Source: Sphingobium yanoikuyae (GTDB taxonomy: Bacteria > Pseudomonadota > Alphaproteobacteria > Sphingomonadales > Sphingomonadaceae). Taken from it: a stretch of DNA of 64,000 nt. A model generated the notes under the pieces. That model was given only the letters and a program-made list of their open reading frames with translations. It had not been told where the DNA came from and did no database searches. The stretch lies in the NCBI RefSeq assembly GCF_013001025.1, contig NZ_CP053021.1:3624001-3688000 (forward strand), read 5' to 3'. The translations under genes were made by a program, and so were the position numbers. Shown here piece by piece: positions 46,020 through 54,273 of this stretch (the first letter of the stretch is position 1; every line of letters starts with the position of its first letter).

Positions 46020-47412
46020 GGTGGAGGCGCGGGCCGGGGCTGCGGACGGCTGGCGCGGCTTTGCCCGGTCGACCATCGGCCGTTTCGTCGGGCTCGCCTT
46101 CCTCTGCCAGTTCCTGGTCACCGGCGGCGTGCTGTTGTTCGTGCAGCAGGCAAGCCAGCGCACCGTCGTCGCCGCCGACCGCGATGCCGTCCATGACCTG
46201 CGCGACGAATTGCTGCGGGTCGCGCGGGAGCGCGGGGCGGCCGGACTGCGGCAGGATATCGAACGACGCCTGCCCACGGTGCGCAGCGAGCGCATCGTGC
46301 TGTTGCTGACCGATGCGCAGGGCCGGATCGTCGCGGGCAATCTGGGCGCCTGGCCGACGACGATTCCCGACAATACCCCCTGGCGCACGATCGAGCTGTA
46401 TCGCATCGGCGGCGAACAGCCCGAGCCGATCGGCGTCAGCACATCCCGCCTGCCCGATGGCGGCCGCCTGCTCGCCGGCATCGTCACGTCCCACAGCCTG
46501 CAACTGACCCGCATCTATGAGGAGGCGCTGACCATCGCCTTCCTGATGAGCCTGCTGCTCACCCTCATCATCGCCATCCTGCTCGGCCGGGTGCTGACAC
46601 GCCAGATTTCGGCGATCGCCGACACCGCCAATGCGGTCGCGGTCGGCGCCTTCCATCGCCGGGTCGCCACCGACGGCAGCGGCGACGCCTTCGATCGCCT
46701 GGGCCTGTCGATCAACGCCATGCTGGAGCGGATCGACGCGCTGGTCAGCCAGTTGCGGATGATGACCGACGGCCTGGCCCATGATCTGAAATCCCCCGTC
46801 ACCCGCCTGCTCTCGGTGGTGGAGCAGGCCAGCACCCAGACCCGCGACGACCAGGCGCTCGACGCGCTGGAAAAGGTCCATCGCGAGGCGCAGACGCTGC
46901 AGGGGATGCTCTCCACCGCCCTGCTCATCAGCCGCACCGAGGCCGGTTTCGGCAGCGACCGGATGCGCGACACGGCGATCGCCGAACTGCTGGAGGATCT
47001 GGCCGAAGTCTATGGCCCGCTGATCGAGGATAGCGGTTTCACCCTCCATGTCGCGGCGCCCGCCGGCCTCGCCTTCCCGCTCCACCGCGAACTGGTGAGC
47101 CAGGCGATCGCCAATCTGATCGAGAATGCGCTGAAATATGCCGAGGGCGGCGATCGTATCGCGCTTGAAGCCGCGATGGATGGCGACGCGCTCACCATCA
47201 GCGTCAGCGACAATGGGCCGGGCATTCCCGCCGACCAGCATGAAGCGGCAATGAAACGCTTCGGCCGACTCGACCCGTCGCGCACCAAGCCCGGATCGGG
47301 GCTGGGCCTGTCGCTGGTCGAAGCGGTGGCGCGGCTGCATCATGGCGCGCTGCTGCTGGGCGATGCCGCCCCAGGCCTGCGCGCGACATTGCGCCTGCGT
47401 CGCCCCACCTGA
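46012..47412 (+). CDS. Sensor histidine kinase (HAMP-HisKA-HATPase)
   Basis: 466 residues from the ATG at 46012, chosen because it overlaps the regulator stop as usual in such pairs. Two transmembrane helices (about 22-44 and 172-194) enclose a periplasmic sensor region of about 125 residues; then HAMP, the phosphoacceptor H257 (GLAHDLKSPVTRL), and the N, G1 and G2 boxes (NLIENALKYAEG, DNGPGIPADQ, GSGLGLSLVE). It is the partner of the upstream regulator. The signal sensed is unknown. Confidence 0.94.
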   Translation: MAEVEARAGAADGWRGFARSTIGRFVGLAFLCQFLVTGGVLLFVQQASQRTVVAADRDAVHDLRDELLRVARERGAAGLRQDIERRLPTVRSERIVLLLTDAQGRIVAGNLGAWPTTIPDNTPWRTIELYRIGGEQPEPIGVSTSRLPDGGRLLAGIVTSHSLQLTRIYEEALTIAFLMSLLLTLIIAILLGRVLTRQISAIADTANAVAVGAFHRRVATDGSGDAFDRLGLSINAMLERIDALVSQLRMMTDGLAHDLKSPVTRLLSVVEQASTQTRDDQALDALEKVHREAQTLQGMLSTALLISRTEAGFGSDRMRDTAIAELLEDLAEVYGPLIEDSGFTLHVAAPAGLAFPLHRELVSQAIANLIENALKYAEGGDRIALEAAMDGDALTISVSDNGPGIPADQHEAAMKRFGRLDPSRTKPGSGLGLSLVEAVARLHHGALLLGDAAPGLRATLRLRRPT

Positions 47413-47530
47413 GCGGCGCCCGATTTTCCAGCGATTTCAAGGAAAAGGCACATCCCGGCCGACAGCGTAGCGCGTGCAGTCGCCGGCCATCGACCGGGAT
47501 GAAGCATTGCCACCCTTTTGGAGAGGGGAG

Positions 47531-47544
47531 TGACAACGTTGTCC
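47531..47544. promoter_or_regulatory. Orphan LacI-type palindrome
   Basis: TGACAACGTTGTCC contains the perfect 12-bp palindrome GACAACGTTGTC with the central CG typical of LacI-family operators. It lies between two convergent genes, with a GGAGAGGGGAG ribosome-site-like stretch just before it but no promoter-dependent gene after it. The rest of 47413-47660 shows no gene. Confidence 0.45.
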
Positions 47545-47612
47545 TGCGCATTAGCGCGTAGCCGCAGGGGTTGCAACAGCGATTTGCCACGGCTCGTCGC
47601 AGGACATGAAAA

Positions 47613-47647
47613 AAGCCGCCAAGCCCTTGCAGGCCGGCGGCTTATTT
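47613..47647. terminator. Bidirectional terminator of the arabinolactonase gene and sensor kinase operon
   Basis: AAGCCGCC (47613-47620) pairs with GGCGGCTT (47636-47643), with A5 before and TATTTT after, so it can work on both strands. It lies 20 bp past the lactonase stop. Confidence 0.7.
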
Positions 47648-47664
47648 TCTGTCGGTGGCTTGTA

Positions 47665-48525
47665 TCAGCCGCCGTAGAGATTGGTCGGCAGGCCCTTCAC
47701 ACCGCATTCCACCTCGAAAAAGGCGCCGTCATAGTCGAATTCGGGCAGGCCGATCGCGGCCGAGCTGACGAACATGCGGTCGAGGTCGGGACCGGCGAAG
47801 GTGATGTTGGTCACTTGCTTCGCCGGCAGTTCGATCGCCCGATCGAGCTTGCCCTCGGGCGAGAAGCGGCTGATCCGCGAACCGCCCCAATGGGCCACCC
47901 ACAAATAGCCTTCGGCATCCACCGTCATGCCGTCAGGATGGCCATCGGCTTCGGTGAAGGTGATGAAGGGCTGGCGATCGTGAATCGTTCCGTCCGGGCC
48001 GCGGCGGAAGCGATACATGATCCGGCGGCCGGTATCGCTATGATAGAGATATTCGCCACAGGCCGAGAAGGCCGGGCCATTGGGCACGCGATAGCCATCG
48101 TCCATCTCCGTGACCGAACCATCGCGATCAAGGCGATAGAGCGCGCCGACATCCTGCCCTTCGGCCATGTCCATCGTGCCGCACCAGATGCGGCCATCCT
48201 TGTCCGCCTTGCCATCGTTCATGCGATTGCCAGGCAGATGCGGTTCGGGATCATGGATCGGCGTGATCGCCAGCGGGTCCAGCGTGAAGCTGGCAAAGCC
48301 GCTCTGGAAACCACCGATGAAGCCGCCCTGCGCCCGCTCGGCCACCCAGCCAAGCGGTTCGGGCATGGCCCAGCGCGACACCTGGCCATCGTCGAGCGAC
48401 AGCCGGTTGAGCGCCGGGGCCAGGATATCGACCCAATAGACCGCATTTTCACGGGCGGACCAGAGCGTCCCCTCCCCCAGCGTGTCGCGGATGTCGCCGC
48501 GTTCGATCTTGCGCCAGGCGGTCAT
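47665..48525 (-). CDS. SMP-30/gluconolactonase-family sugar lactonase, probable L-arabinolactonase
   Basis: 286 residues on the minus strand. The metal-binding pattern of the six-bladed SMP-30 propeller is visible: E18 in LGEGTLWS, an asparagine in NRMNDGKADKDGRIWCGTMD and an aspartate in ADGHPDGMTVDAEG. The family opens aldonolactones; the arabinose context suggests L-arabino-1,4-lactone to L-arabonate. The start is 1 bp before the stop of the mutarotase gene, so both are one minus-strand unit. Confidence 0.87.
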   Translation of the reverse strand: MTAWRKIERGDIRDTLGEGTLWSARENAVYWVDILAPALNRLSLDDGQVSRWAMPEPLGWVAERAQGGFIGGFQSGFASFTLDPLAITPIHDPEPHLPGNRMNDGKADKDGRIWCGTMDMAEGQDVGALYRLDRDGSVTEMDDGYRVPNGPAFSACGEYLYHSDTGRRIMYRFRRGPDGTIHDRQPFITFTEADGHPDGMTVDAEGYLWVAHWGGSRISRFSPEGKLDRAIELPAKQVTNITFAGPDLDRMFVSSAAIGLPEFDYDGAFFEVECGVKGLPTNLYGG

Positions 48526-48526
48526 G

Positions 48527-49675
48527 TCAGCGCTTCACCGACAGGCGATAGACCATCTGATGATGATAGGGCTTGCCCGGATCGACCCGCGCCGAAACGA
48601 AGCTCGGCTGGTTGGGCGAGTCGGGGAACTTCTGCGGCTCCAGCGCGATGCCGTCACCCATGCGATACACATGCTGGTTCTTGCCGATGAAGGTGCCGTC
48701 CAGGAAATTGCCGGTATAGAATTGCACGCCCGGTTCCGTGGTCAGCACTTCGAGGACGCGGCCCGATGCCGGATCTTCCAGACGCGCGGCCAGGCCCGGT
48801 GCCTTGGTCAGTCCCTTGTCGAGCGCGAAATTATGGTCATAGCCACGGCCTGCGATGATCTGCGCATCATGGCCGTCGCGGATGCCGTCAGCGACGCGGC
48901 GGCCATTGCGGAAGTCGAACACGCCGCCGTCCACCGGCTTCAGTTCGCCGGTCGGGATCAGATTGGCATCGACCGGGGTATAGGCCTTGGCCGGAATCGT
49001 CAGCACATGGCCCAGCGCGCCGTCGGTCGAGCCTTCGCCGCCCAGGTCGAAGATCGCATGGTTGGTCATGTTGACGATGGTCGGCTTGTCGGTCTTCGCG
49101 TCGAACGCGATGCCCAGATTGCCGCTCTCGTCCAGCGTATAGGTGACGGTGACGTCCAGCTTGCCGGGATAGCCCGAATCGCCATCGGGGCTGACCAGCG
49201 ACAGCACCAGCGTCGCGACCGGCCCGCTCTTGACCGACACGACCTTCCACACCTGCTTGTCGAAGCCCTTGCCGCCGCCATGCAGCGAATTGACCTTGTC
49301 GTTGAGCGGCAGCTGATAGGCCTTGCCATCAAGGCTGAACTTGCCGCCGGCGATGCGGTTGGCATAGCGGCCCACGGTCACGCCGAAGAAGTTGGGATGG
49401 TCGACATAGCCGCCCAGATCGTCATAGCCCAGCAGCACGTCGGCGCTCTTGCCGTCCTTGTCCGGGCCGGACAGCGACTGGAGCGTCGCGCCATAGCTCA
49501 GGATCTTGGCCGACACGCCATGGCTGTTGCTCAGCGTGATCGTCTCGATCGCGGTGCCGTCGGCCAGCTTGCCGGCCGGGGCGCGGCTGGCATCCGCCGC
49601 CATCGCCGTGCCGCTTGCGAGCGACAGGGCCAGTGCGTATGACAGCGCTGTTTTCAAATCGACGACCTTTCGCAT
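48527..49675 (-). CDS. galM: Periplasmic aldose 1-epimerase (mutarotase)
   Basis: 382 residues. A signal peptide ends near residue 27 (SLASGTAMAADA), so the enzyme is exported. GalM landmarks are present: GRYANRIAGGKFSLDG, NDKVNSLHGGGKGFDKQVW, NMTNHAIFDLGG with the catalytic histidine and PGVQFYTGNFLDG with the nearby glutamate at EPGVQ. It interconverts anomers of free sugar before uptake. GAGAGGAAG lies before the ATG. It diverges from the MFS sugar transporter gene across 125 bp that hold the shared operator-like site. Confidence 0.92.
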   Translation of the reverse strand: MRKVVDLKTALSYALALSLASGTAMAADASRAPAGKLADGTAIETITLSNSHGVSAKILSYGATLQSLSGPDKDGKSADVLLGYDDLGGYVDHPNFFGVTVGRYANRIAGGKFSLDGKAYQLPLNDKVNSLHGGGKGFDKQVWKVVSVKSGPVATLVLSLVSPDGDSGYPGKLDVTVTYTLDESGNLGIAFDAKTDKPTIVNMTNHAIFDLGGEGSTDGALGHVLTIPAKAYTPVDANLIPTGELKPVDGGVFDFRNGRRVADGIRDGHDAQIIAGRGYDHNFALDKGLTKAPGLAARLEDPASGRVLEVLTTEPGVQFYTGNFLDGTFIGKNQHVYRMGDGIALEPQKFPDSPNQPSFVSARVDPGKPYHHQMVYRLSVKR

Positions 49676-49703
49676 GGACTTCCTCTCGTGAAACCTACGC
49701 CCA

Positions 49704-49730
49704 TTGACGGGCGGTTACGGGGGATATACT
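49704..49730 (+). promoter_or_regulatory. Promoter of the sugar symporter gene
   Basis: TTGACG (49704-49709), a 15-bp spacer (short) and TATACT (49725-49730). The -10 lies inside the 17-bp palindrome at 49724-49740. Confidence 0.5.
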
Positions 49731-49740
49731 CCGACAAAAT
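49724..49740. promoter_or_regulatory. Arabinose-locus palindrome, site A
   Basis: ATATACTCCGACAAAAT; on the other strand ATTTTGTCGGAGTATAT. It fits the pattern AATTA-GTCSGAG-TAATT seen at sites B and C. Position between galM and the symporter gene suits an operator. Confidence 0.5.
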
Positions 49741-49800
49741 AAGCGGACGCAACCCTAGATCGGTCTCGTCAGCTAGTGGAACTGCACTGGAGAAGGATGA

Positions 49801-51105
49801 ATGGCAGGACCGATTTCCTCAGGCGCTGCGCCGGTCGCAACGCATAACCCCGGCACGCGTTATGGGCCCGCGCTCGCGCTGCTGGCCAGCCTCTTCTTCA
49901 TGTGGGGCTTCATCACCGTCATCAACAACACGCTGCTGCCGCATCTGCGCAGCGTGTTCGAGCTGAGCTATACCCAGACGACCTTGATCGAATCGGTCTG
50001 GTTCATCGCCTATTTCGTCGCCTCGATTCCCTCGGCCAAGCTGATCGAACGGGTCGGCTATCAGAAGTCGCTGGTGATCGGCCTGCTGATCATGGCCGCC
50101 GGCGCGCTGGGTATGACGGTCGCCGCATCCATCCCCTCCTATGGCGTGACCCTGGTCATGCTGTTCGTGATCGCCAGCGGCATCACCCTGCTGCAGGTCG
50201 CCGCCAACCCCTATGTCGCGGTCGTCGGCAAGCCGGAAACCGCCTCGTCGCGCCTTAACCTGGTGCAGGCGATGAACTCGGCCGGCACGATGCTGGCCCC
50301 GATGTTCGGCGCCTATCTGATCCTCGGCCGGTCGAAGGCCGGCACGGCGCAGGGCGAAGTCGTCCTGACCCAGGCCGAACGCCTGGCCGACGCCCAGTCG
50401 GTGATCCTGCCCTATGTGCTGGTCGCGATCGTGCTGGTGGTGCTGGCCTTCGTCATCGCCCGCTTCCCCCTGCCCGCCATGGGCAGCGCGACCTCGCGCC
50501 TCGCCAAGGAAGAGCGCAAGAAGCATTCGCTCTGGTCGCACCGCAACCTGGTGTTCGGCATCCCGGCGATCTTCATCTATCTGATCGCGGAAATCGGCGT
50601 CGCCAACCTGTTCGTCAATTTCGTCAGCCAGCCCACCATCGCCAACCTGACCCATGAACAGGCCGGCAATTATCTGTCGCTCCTGTGGGGCGGCATGATG
50701 GTCGGCCGCTTCGCCGGCTCGGCGATCATGCAGAAGTTCGACGCGGGCCATGTCCTCGCCGCCTTCTCGGTCGGTGCCTTCATCGTGATGATGGTCACCG
50801 TCTTCACCACCGGCCCGGTCGCCATGTGGTCGCTGATCCTGGTCGGCCTGTTCCACTCGATCATGTTCCCGACCATCTTCACCCTCGGCATCAAGGGCCT
50901 TGGCCCGCTGACCGAAGAAGGTTCGGGCCTGCTGGTGATGGCGATTGCCGGTGGCGCACTGGTCGTGGTGCAGGGCTGGATGGCCGACCATTATGGCCTG
51001 CAGACCAGCTTCCTGCTGACCGCCGCCTGCGAACTCTATGTCCTCTTCTACGCCCTGTGGGGATCGAAGACGACGCAGGCGCTGCCAGAGCCGGAACTGC
51101 ACTAA
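49801..51105 (+). CDS. Sugar:H+ symporter, FucP/GluP MFS family
   Basis: 434 residues with twelve hydrophobic segments. The text GFITVINNTLLPHLRSVFELSY, VAANPYVAVVGKPETASSRLNLVQAMNS and GLFHSIMFPTIFTLGIKGLG are family hallmarks of the fucose/glucose-galactose symporters (FHS). In this locus L-arabinose is the probable substrate. It has its own promoter and a perfect terminator. Confidence 0.9.
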   Translation: MAGPISSGAAPVATHNPGTRYGPALALLASLFFMWGFITVINNTLLPHLRSVFELSYTQTTLIESVWFIAYFVASIPSAKLIERVGYQKSLVIGLLIMAAGALGMTVAASIPSYGVTLVMLFVIASGITLLQVAANPYVAVVGKPETASSRLNLVQAMNSAGTMLAPMFGAYLILGRSKAGTAQGEVVLTQAERLADAQSVILPYVLVAIVLVVLAFVIARFPLPAMGSATSRLAKEERKKHSLWSHRNLVFGIPAIFIYLIAEIGVANLFVNFVSQPTIANLTHEQAGNYLSLLWGGMMVGRFAGSAIMQKFDAGHVLAAFSVGAFIVMMVTVFTTGPVAMWSLILVGLFHSIMFPTIFTLGIKGLGPLTEEGSGLLVMAIAGGALVVVQGWMADHYGLQTSFLLTAACELYVLFYALWGSKTTQALPEPELH

Positions 51106-51130
51106 GCGTCAGGCTTGGACCCAAACAGAA

Positions 51131-51167
51131 AAGGCCGGGGTGGATCGCCACCCCGGCCTTTTTCTTT
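51131..51167 (+). terminator. Intrinsic terminator of the symporter gene
   Basis: GGCCGGGGTGG (51133-51143) and CCACCCCGGCC (51148-51158) form a perfect 11-bp stem with loop ATCG and TTTTTCTTT after it. Confidence 0.92.
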
Positions 51168-51201
51168 AGGTTGTTTTGTTAGCTACCGCACCGGCCCGCA
51201 C

Positions 51202-51278
51202 CCCCACCCGGCCACCCAGACATGGTATCCTGATGGGAGGCCGGGTGGGGTTCAAACGAGTCACGCGCCTCGTTTGAA
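51202..51278. repeat. Two perfect inverted repeats between convergent genes
   Basis: CCCCACCCGGCC (51202-51213) with GGCCGGGTGGGG (51239-51250), and TTCAAACGAG (51251-51260) with CTCGTTTGAA (51269-51278). They are back to back. Neither has a T run; role unknown. Confidence 0.7.
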
Positions 51279-51294
51279 GGCTGGTACCGCTCTT

Positions 51295-51320
51295 AAAAAT
51301 GCGCTCTTCCGCGCATTTTT
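51295..51320 (-). terminator. Terminator of the GntR-family regulator gene
   Basis: AAAAATGCGC (51295-51304) and GCGCATTTTT (51311-51320) form a perfect 10-bp stem whose ends are A5/T5, just beyond the regulator stop on the minus strand. Confidence 0.8.
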
Positions 51321-51331
51321 CGTCAGACGCC

Positions 51332-52099
51332 TCAGCGCCCCATCGTGCTCGCCGTGTCCTCCAGCGCCAGGTCGACCAGCACGCCCATCGCCTCAGCCGC
51401 CGCGACCGGATCGCCGGCCGCGATCGCATCATAGACGCGGACATGGTCGGGAATCGGGTTGCGCGGCAGGGCACGGGCGCGCTGCTTGAACTGGGTGGTC
51501 CAGTTGACCGCAGCGCCGATACTGGCAGTCAGCGTCAGCAAGGCATCATTGCGCGTCGCGTTCAGGATCGCATTGTGGAAATCGCGGTCGGCCGCGCGCC
51601 CTGCCTCGGTCGCCAGCGTATGGCGGCGCATCGCGGTCAGCGCATCCTTCATGATGCGCAGATCCTCCTTGTCGCGCCGCATCGCCGCCAGCCGCGCCGC
51701 TGCCGGCTCGACGATGGCACGCAGCTCGAACAGGTCGCGCACGAACTGGATGTCGGGTTCGCCGGCAAAGGCCCAGGCCAGCACTTCGGGGTCCAGCAGG
51801 TTCCAGCGGTTGCGCGGCAGCACGCGGGTGCCCGCCTTAGGCCGGCTTTCCACCAGCCCCTTGGCGGTCAGCACCTGGATCGCCTCGCGATAGGCGCTGC
51901 GCGATACTTCCAGTTCCTCGGCAAAGGCGACTTCGCCCGACAGCGTGTCGCCGGGCTGATATTGGCCGGACAAGATCGCCATGCCCAGCTTGTGCGCGAT
52001 CGCGCCATGCAGCCGGCGGCCGGGGCCGCGCGTCGGCTTGGCCGCCCCTCCGCCATTGTCCGCCCCTGCCCCATTTCCGGGCGGCTTCCCCTGTTCCAT
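51332..52099 (-). CDS. GntR/FadR-family transcriptional regulator of the arabinose locus
   Basis: 255 residues. The winged helix (about 30-95: LGMAILSGQYQPGDTL, SRSAYREAIQVLTAKGLVESRP) is followed by an all-helical FCD ligand domain (about 110-245) with a metal-site pattern (DRDFHNAIL and later histidines). GAGAGGAG precedes the ATG. It is divergent from the AraD1-like gene, and site B of the shared palindrome lies between them. Repression relieved by a pathway intermediate is the usual mode for this family; here it is inferred. Confidence 0.9.
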   Translation of the reverse strand: MEQGKPPGNGAGADNGGGAAKPTRGPGRRLHGAIAHKLGMAILSGQYQPGDTLSGEVAFAEELEVSRSAYREAIQVLTAKGLVESRPKAGTRVLPRNRWNLLDPEVLAWAFAGEPDIQFVRDLFELRAIVEPAAARLAAMRRDKEDLRIMKDALTAMRRHTLATEAGRAADRDFHNAILNATRNDALLTLTASIGAAVNWTTQFKQRARALPRNPIPDHVRVYDAIAAGDPVAAAEAMGVLVDLALEDTASTMGR

Positions 52100-52176
52100 T
52101 CACGCTCCTCTCGGCCTGCCCCTCATCAGGCATGGCTCTTCTTAAAAGACAATCATTGCCATTACCATCTTCCTGT

Positions 52177-52193
52177 AATATGTCGGAGTAATT
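52177..52193. promoter_or_regulatory. Arabinose-locus palindrome, site B
   Basis: AATATGTCGGAGTAATT, between the divergent regulator and AraD1-like genes. TAATAT (52176-52181) could be a -10 for the plus-strand operon, but the nearest -35-like TTGCCA is too close (14 bp). Confidence 0.55.
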
Positions 52194-52330
52194 AAGGGAT
52201 GGAAAGGGAAAAGGCGGCCACCATTCGGCTGATTGCCCGACCTTTCCAGGCAGCGCGCCAGCTTGGCGCAAAGCGGGATTGTCTAGCCAATACCAGCGCC
52301 ACGGATCGGCGCGCGGGAGGAGAGTTTTTC

Positions 52331-53323
52331 ATGACATTGCGTCTGTTGCAGCACCGCGCCGAAAACGGCGTCCGGTCCGTGATCGCGGCCGAAGGTGACA
52401 CCGCCCATTTCGTTCCCGGTTTCGACAGCATCCGCGCGCTCGCGCTGCATGCCATCGACCGCAAGATCAGCCTGGCCGAAGCGGTCGCCGCCGCGGGCAA
52501 GGGTGATGCTGTCAACATCGGTGTCGCTTTCGAGGCCGGCGAACTGCTCGCCCCGATCGACCATGAGGATGGCGCCCATATCCAGCTGACCGGCACCGGC
52601 CTCACCCATCTCGGCTCGGCCGAGGGTCGCGACAAGATGCACCGCGAGGCGGCCGCCGTCGAAAAGCAGACCGATTCGATGCGCATGTTCCTGGAAGGGC
52701 TGGAGGGCGGCAAGCCCGCCGCCGGCCAGACCGGCCAGCAGCCCGAATGGTTCTACAAGGGTGACGGCTCGCAGCTCGTCGGCCCGACCGATCCGCTGAC
52801 CATGCCCGCCTTTGCCAAGGATGGCGGCGAGGAACCGGAAATCGCCGGCATCTACATCATCGGCCCCGACGGCATGCCCTATCGCCTCGGCATCGCGCTC
52901 GCCAACGAGTTCAGCGACCATGTGACCGAGCGCCACAATTATCTGTGGCTCGCCCACTCCAAGCTCCGCCAGGCTTCGCTTGGCCCGGAACTGCTGGTCG
53001 GCACCCCGCCCGAGCATATCGAGGGCACCAGCCGCATCCTGCGCGACGGCCAGACCATCTGGGAAAAGCCGTTCCTGTCGGGCGAAGGCAATATGTCGCA
53101 CAGCTTCGCCAATCTGGAACATCATCATTTCAAATATGACCTGTTCCGCCGCCCCGGCGACGTCCATGTCCATTTCTTCGGCACCGCCACCCTGTCCTTC
53201 AGCGACGGCGTGCAGACGCAGGAAGGCGACGTGTTCGAAATCATCGCCGCGCCGTTCACCCTGCCGGTGCGCAATGCGCTCAAGCGCGCCGAACCTGTCG
53301 AAGTGACCGTACAGGCGCTCTGA
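52331..53323 (+). CDS. AraD1/GguC-like protein, fumarylacetoacetate hydrolase fold
   Basis: 330 residues from the ATG at 52331, with GGGAGGAGAG upstream; the open frame extends 5' without a ribosome site. The C-terminal FAH-type fold has the E-x-E metal motif (GEEPEIAGIYIIG) and NEFSDHVTERHNYL. Proteins of this type (COG3802, often named AraD1 or GguC) are found with pentose and uronate genes; a role at 2-keto-3-deoxy-L-arabonate is likely but not proven. It starts the plus-strand catabolic operon. Confidence 0.85.
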   Translation: MTLRLLQHRAENGVRSVIAAEGDTAHFVPGFDSIRALALHAIDRKISLAEAVAAAGKGDAVNIGVAFEAGELLAPIDHEDGAHIQLTGTGLTHLGSAEGRDKMHREAAAVEKQTDSMRMFLEGLEGGKPAAGQTGQQPEWFYKGDGSQLVGPTDPLTMPAFAKDGGEEPEIAGIYIIGPDGMPYRLGIALANEFSDHVTERHNYLWLAHSKLRQASLGPELLVGTPPEHIEGTSRILRDGQTIWEKPFLSGEGNMSHSFANLEHHHFKYDLFRRPGDVHVHFFGTATLSFSDGVQTQEGDVFEIIAAPFTLPVRNALKRAEPVEVTVQAL

Positions 53324-53327
53324 AGCG

Positions 53328-54254
53328 ATGGACCCGATCCGCATCGCGATCATCGGCATCGGCAAGATTGCACGCGACCAGCATGTTCCCGCCATCCGTG
53401 AGAACAGCGCGTTCAGTCTTGCCGCGACGGTCAGCCCGCATGATGCCGGGCTGGACGGCGTGCCGCACCATGCCAGCCTGGACGAATTGCTGGAACAGGG
53501 CCCGGCCGTCGATGCGGTCGCGCTCTGCACCCCGCCCCAGGTCCGTTACGACCTGGCGGCGCAGGCCCTGGCCAAGGGCATCCATGTCTTCCTGGAAAAG
53601 CCGCCCGGCGCGACCCTGGCCGAAGTGGCCGCGCTCAGCGCCCGTGCCGACAAGGTCGGGGCCAGCCTGTTCGCGGCCTGGCATTCGCGCTTTGCCGCCG
53701 GCGTCGCTCCGGCCCGCGCCTGGCTCGCCGAACGGCGGATCGACAAGGTTTCGATCATCTGGCGTGAGGATGTCCGCGTCTGGCATCCGGGCCAGGCCTG
53801 GATCTGGCAGCCCGGCGGCTTGGGCGTGTTCGATCCCGGCATCAACGCCCTGTCGATCGCCACCCATATCCTGCCGCGCCCCTTCTTCCTGAAGGACGCG
53901 ACCCTGGTGCTGCCGGAAAACCGCGCAGCGCCGATCGCCGCCGACATGCTGTTCCGCGACACCGCCGGCGCCGAAATCCACATGGATCTCGACTGGCGCC
54001 AGACCGGCCCGCAAAGCTGGGACATCATCGTCGAGACAGATGCCGGCCCCTTGAAGCTCAGCCATGGCGGCGCCGTGCTGTCGCTGCCCAGCGGCACCGA
54101 GCATGGCGAGGACATCGAATATGCTGGCCTCTACAGCCGCTTCGCCACATTGATCCGCGGCGGCCGCAGCGATGTCGACACCGACCCGCTGCGCCTGGTC
54201 GCCGACGCCTTCCTGCGCGGCAAGCGGGAAACCACCGACGCATTTCACGACTGA
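53328..54254 (+). CDS. Gfo/Idh/MocA oxidoreductase, probable L-arabinose/D-galactose 1-dehydrogenase
   Basis: 308 residues, 4 bp after the AraD1-like gene. The NAD(P) fingerprint IGIGKIARDQHVPAI is at about 7-21; the catalytic lysine is in FLEKPPGATLAE (about residue 91). The late part (AWHSRFAAGVAPARAWLAERRIDKVSI in part; QPGGLGVFDPGINALSIATHILP in part) resembles galactose and arabinose 1-dehydrogenases. Oxidation to the 1,4-lactone would feed the SMP-30 lactonase. Confidence 0.87.
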   Translation: MDPIRIAIIGIGKIARDQHVPAIRENSAFSLAATVSPHDAGLDGVPHHASLDELLEQGPAVDAVALCTPPQVRYDLAAQALAKGIHVFLEKPPGATLAEVAALSARADKVGASLFAAWHSRFAAGVAPARAWLAERRIDKVSIIWREDVRVWHPGQAWIWQPGGLGVFDPGINALSIATHILPRPFFLKDATLVLPENRAAPIAADMLFRDTAGAEIHMDLDWRQTGPQSWDIIVETDAGPLKLSHGGAVLSLPSGTEHGEDIEYAGLYSRFATLIRGGRSDVDTDPLRLVADAFLRGKRETTDAFHD

Positions 54255-54273
54255 CATTCGAGAGGAGAGAGGA

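Noticed and set aside
47518..48690. Plus-strand gene after the LacI-type palindrome
   Set aside because: The frame starts at TTG and runs almost wholly antisense to the lactonase and mutarotase genes, with no recognisable domain.
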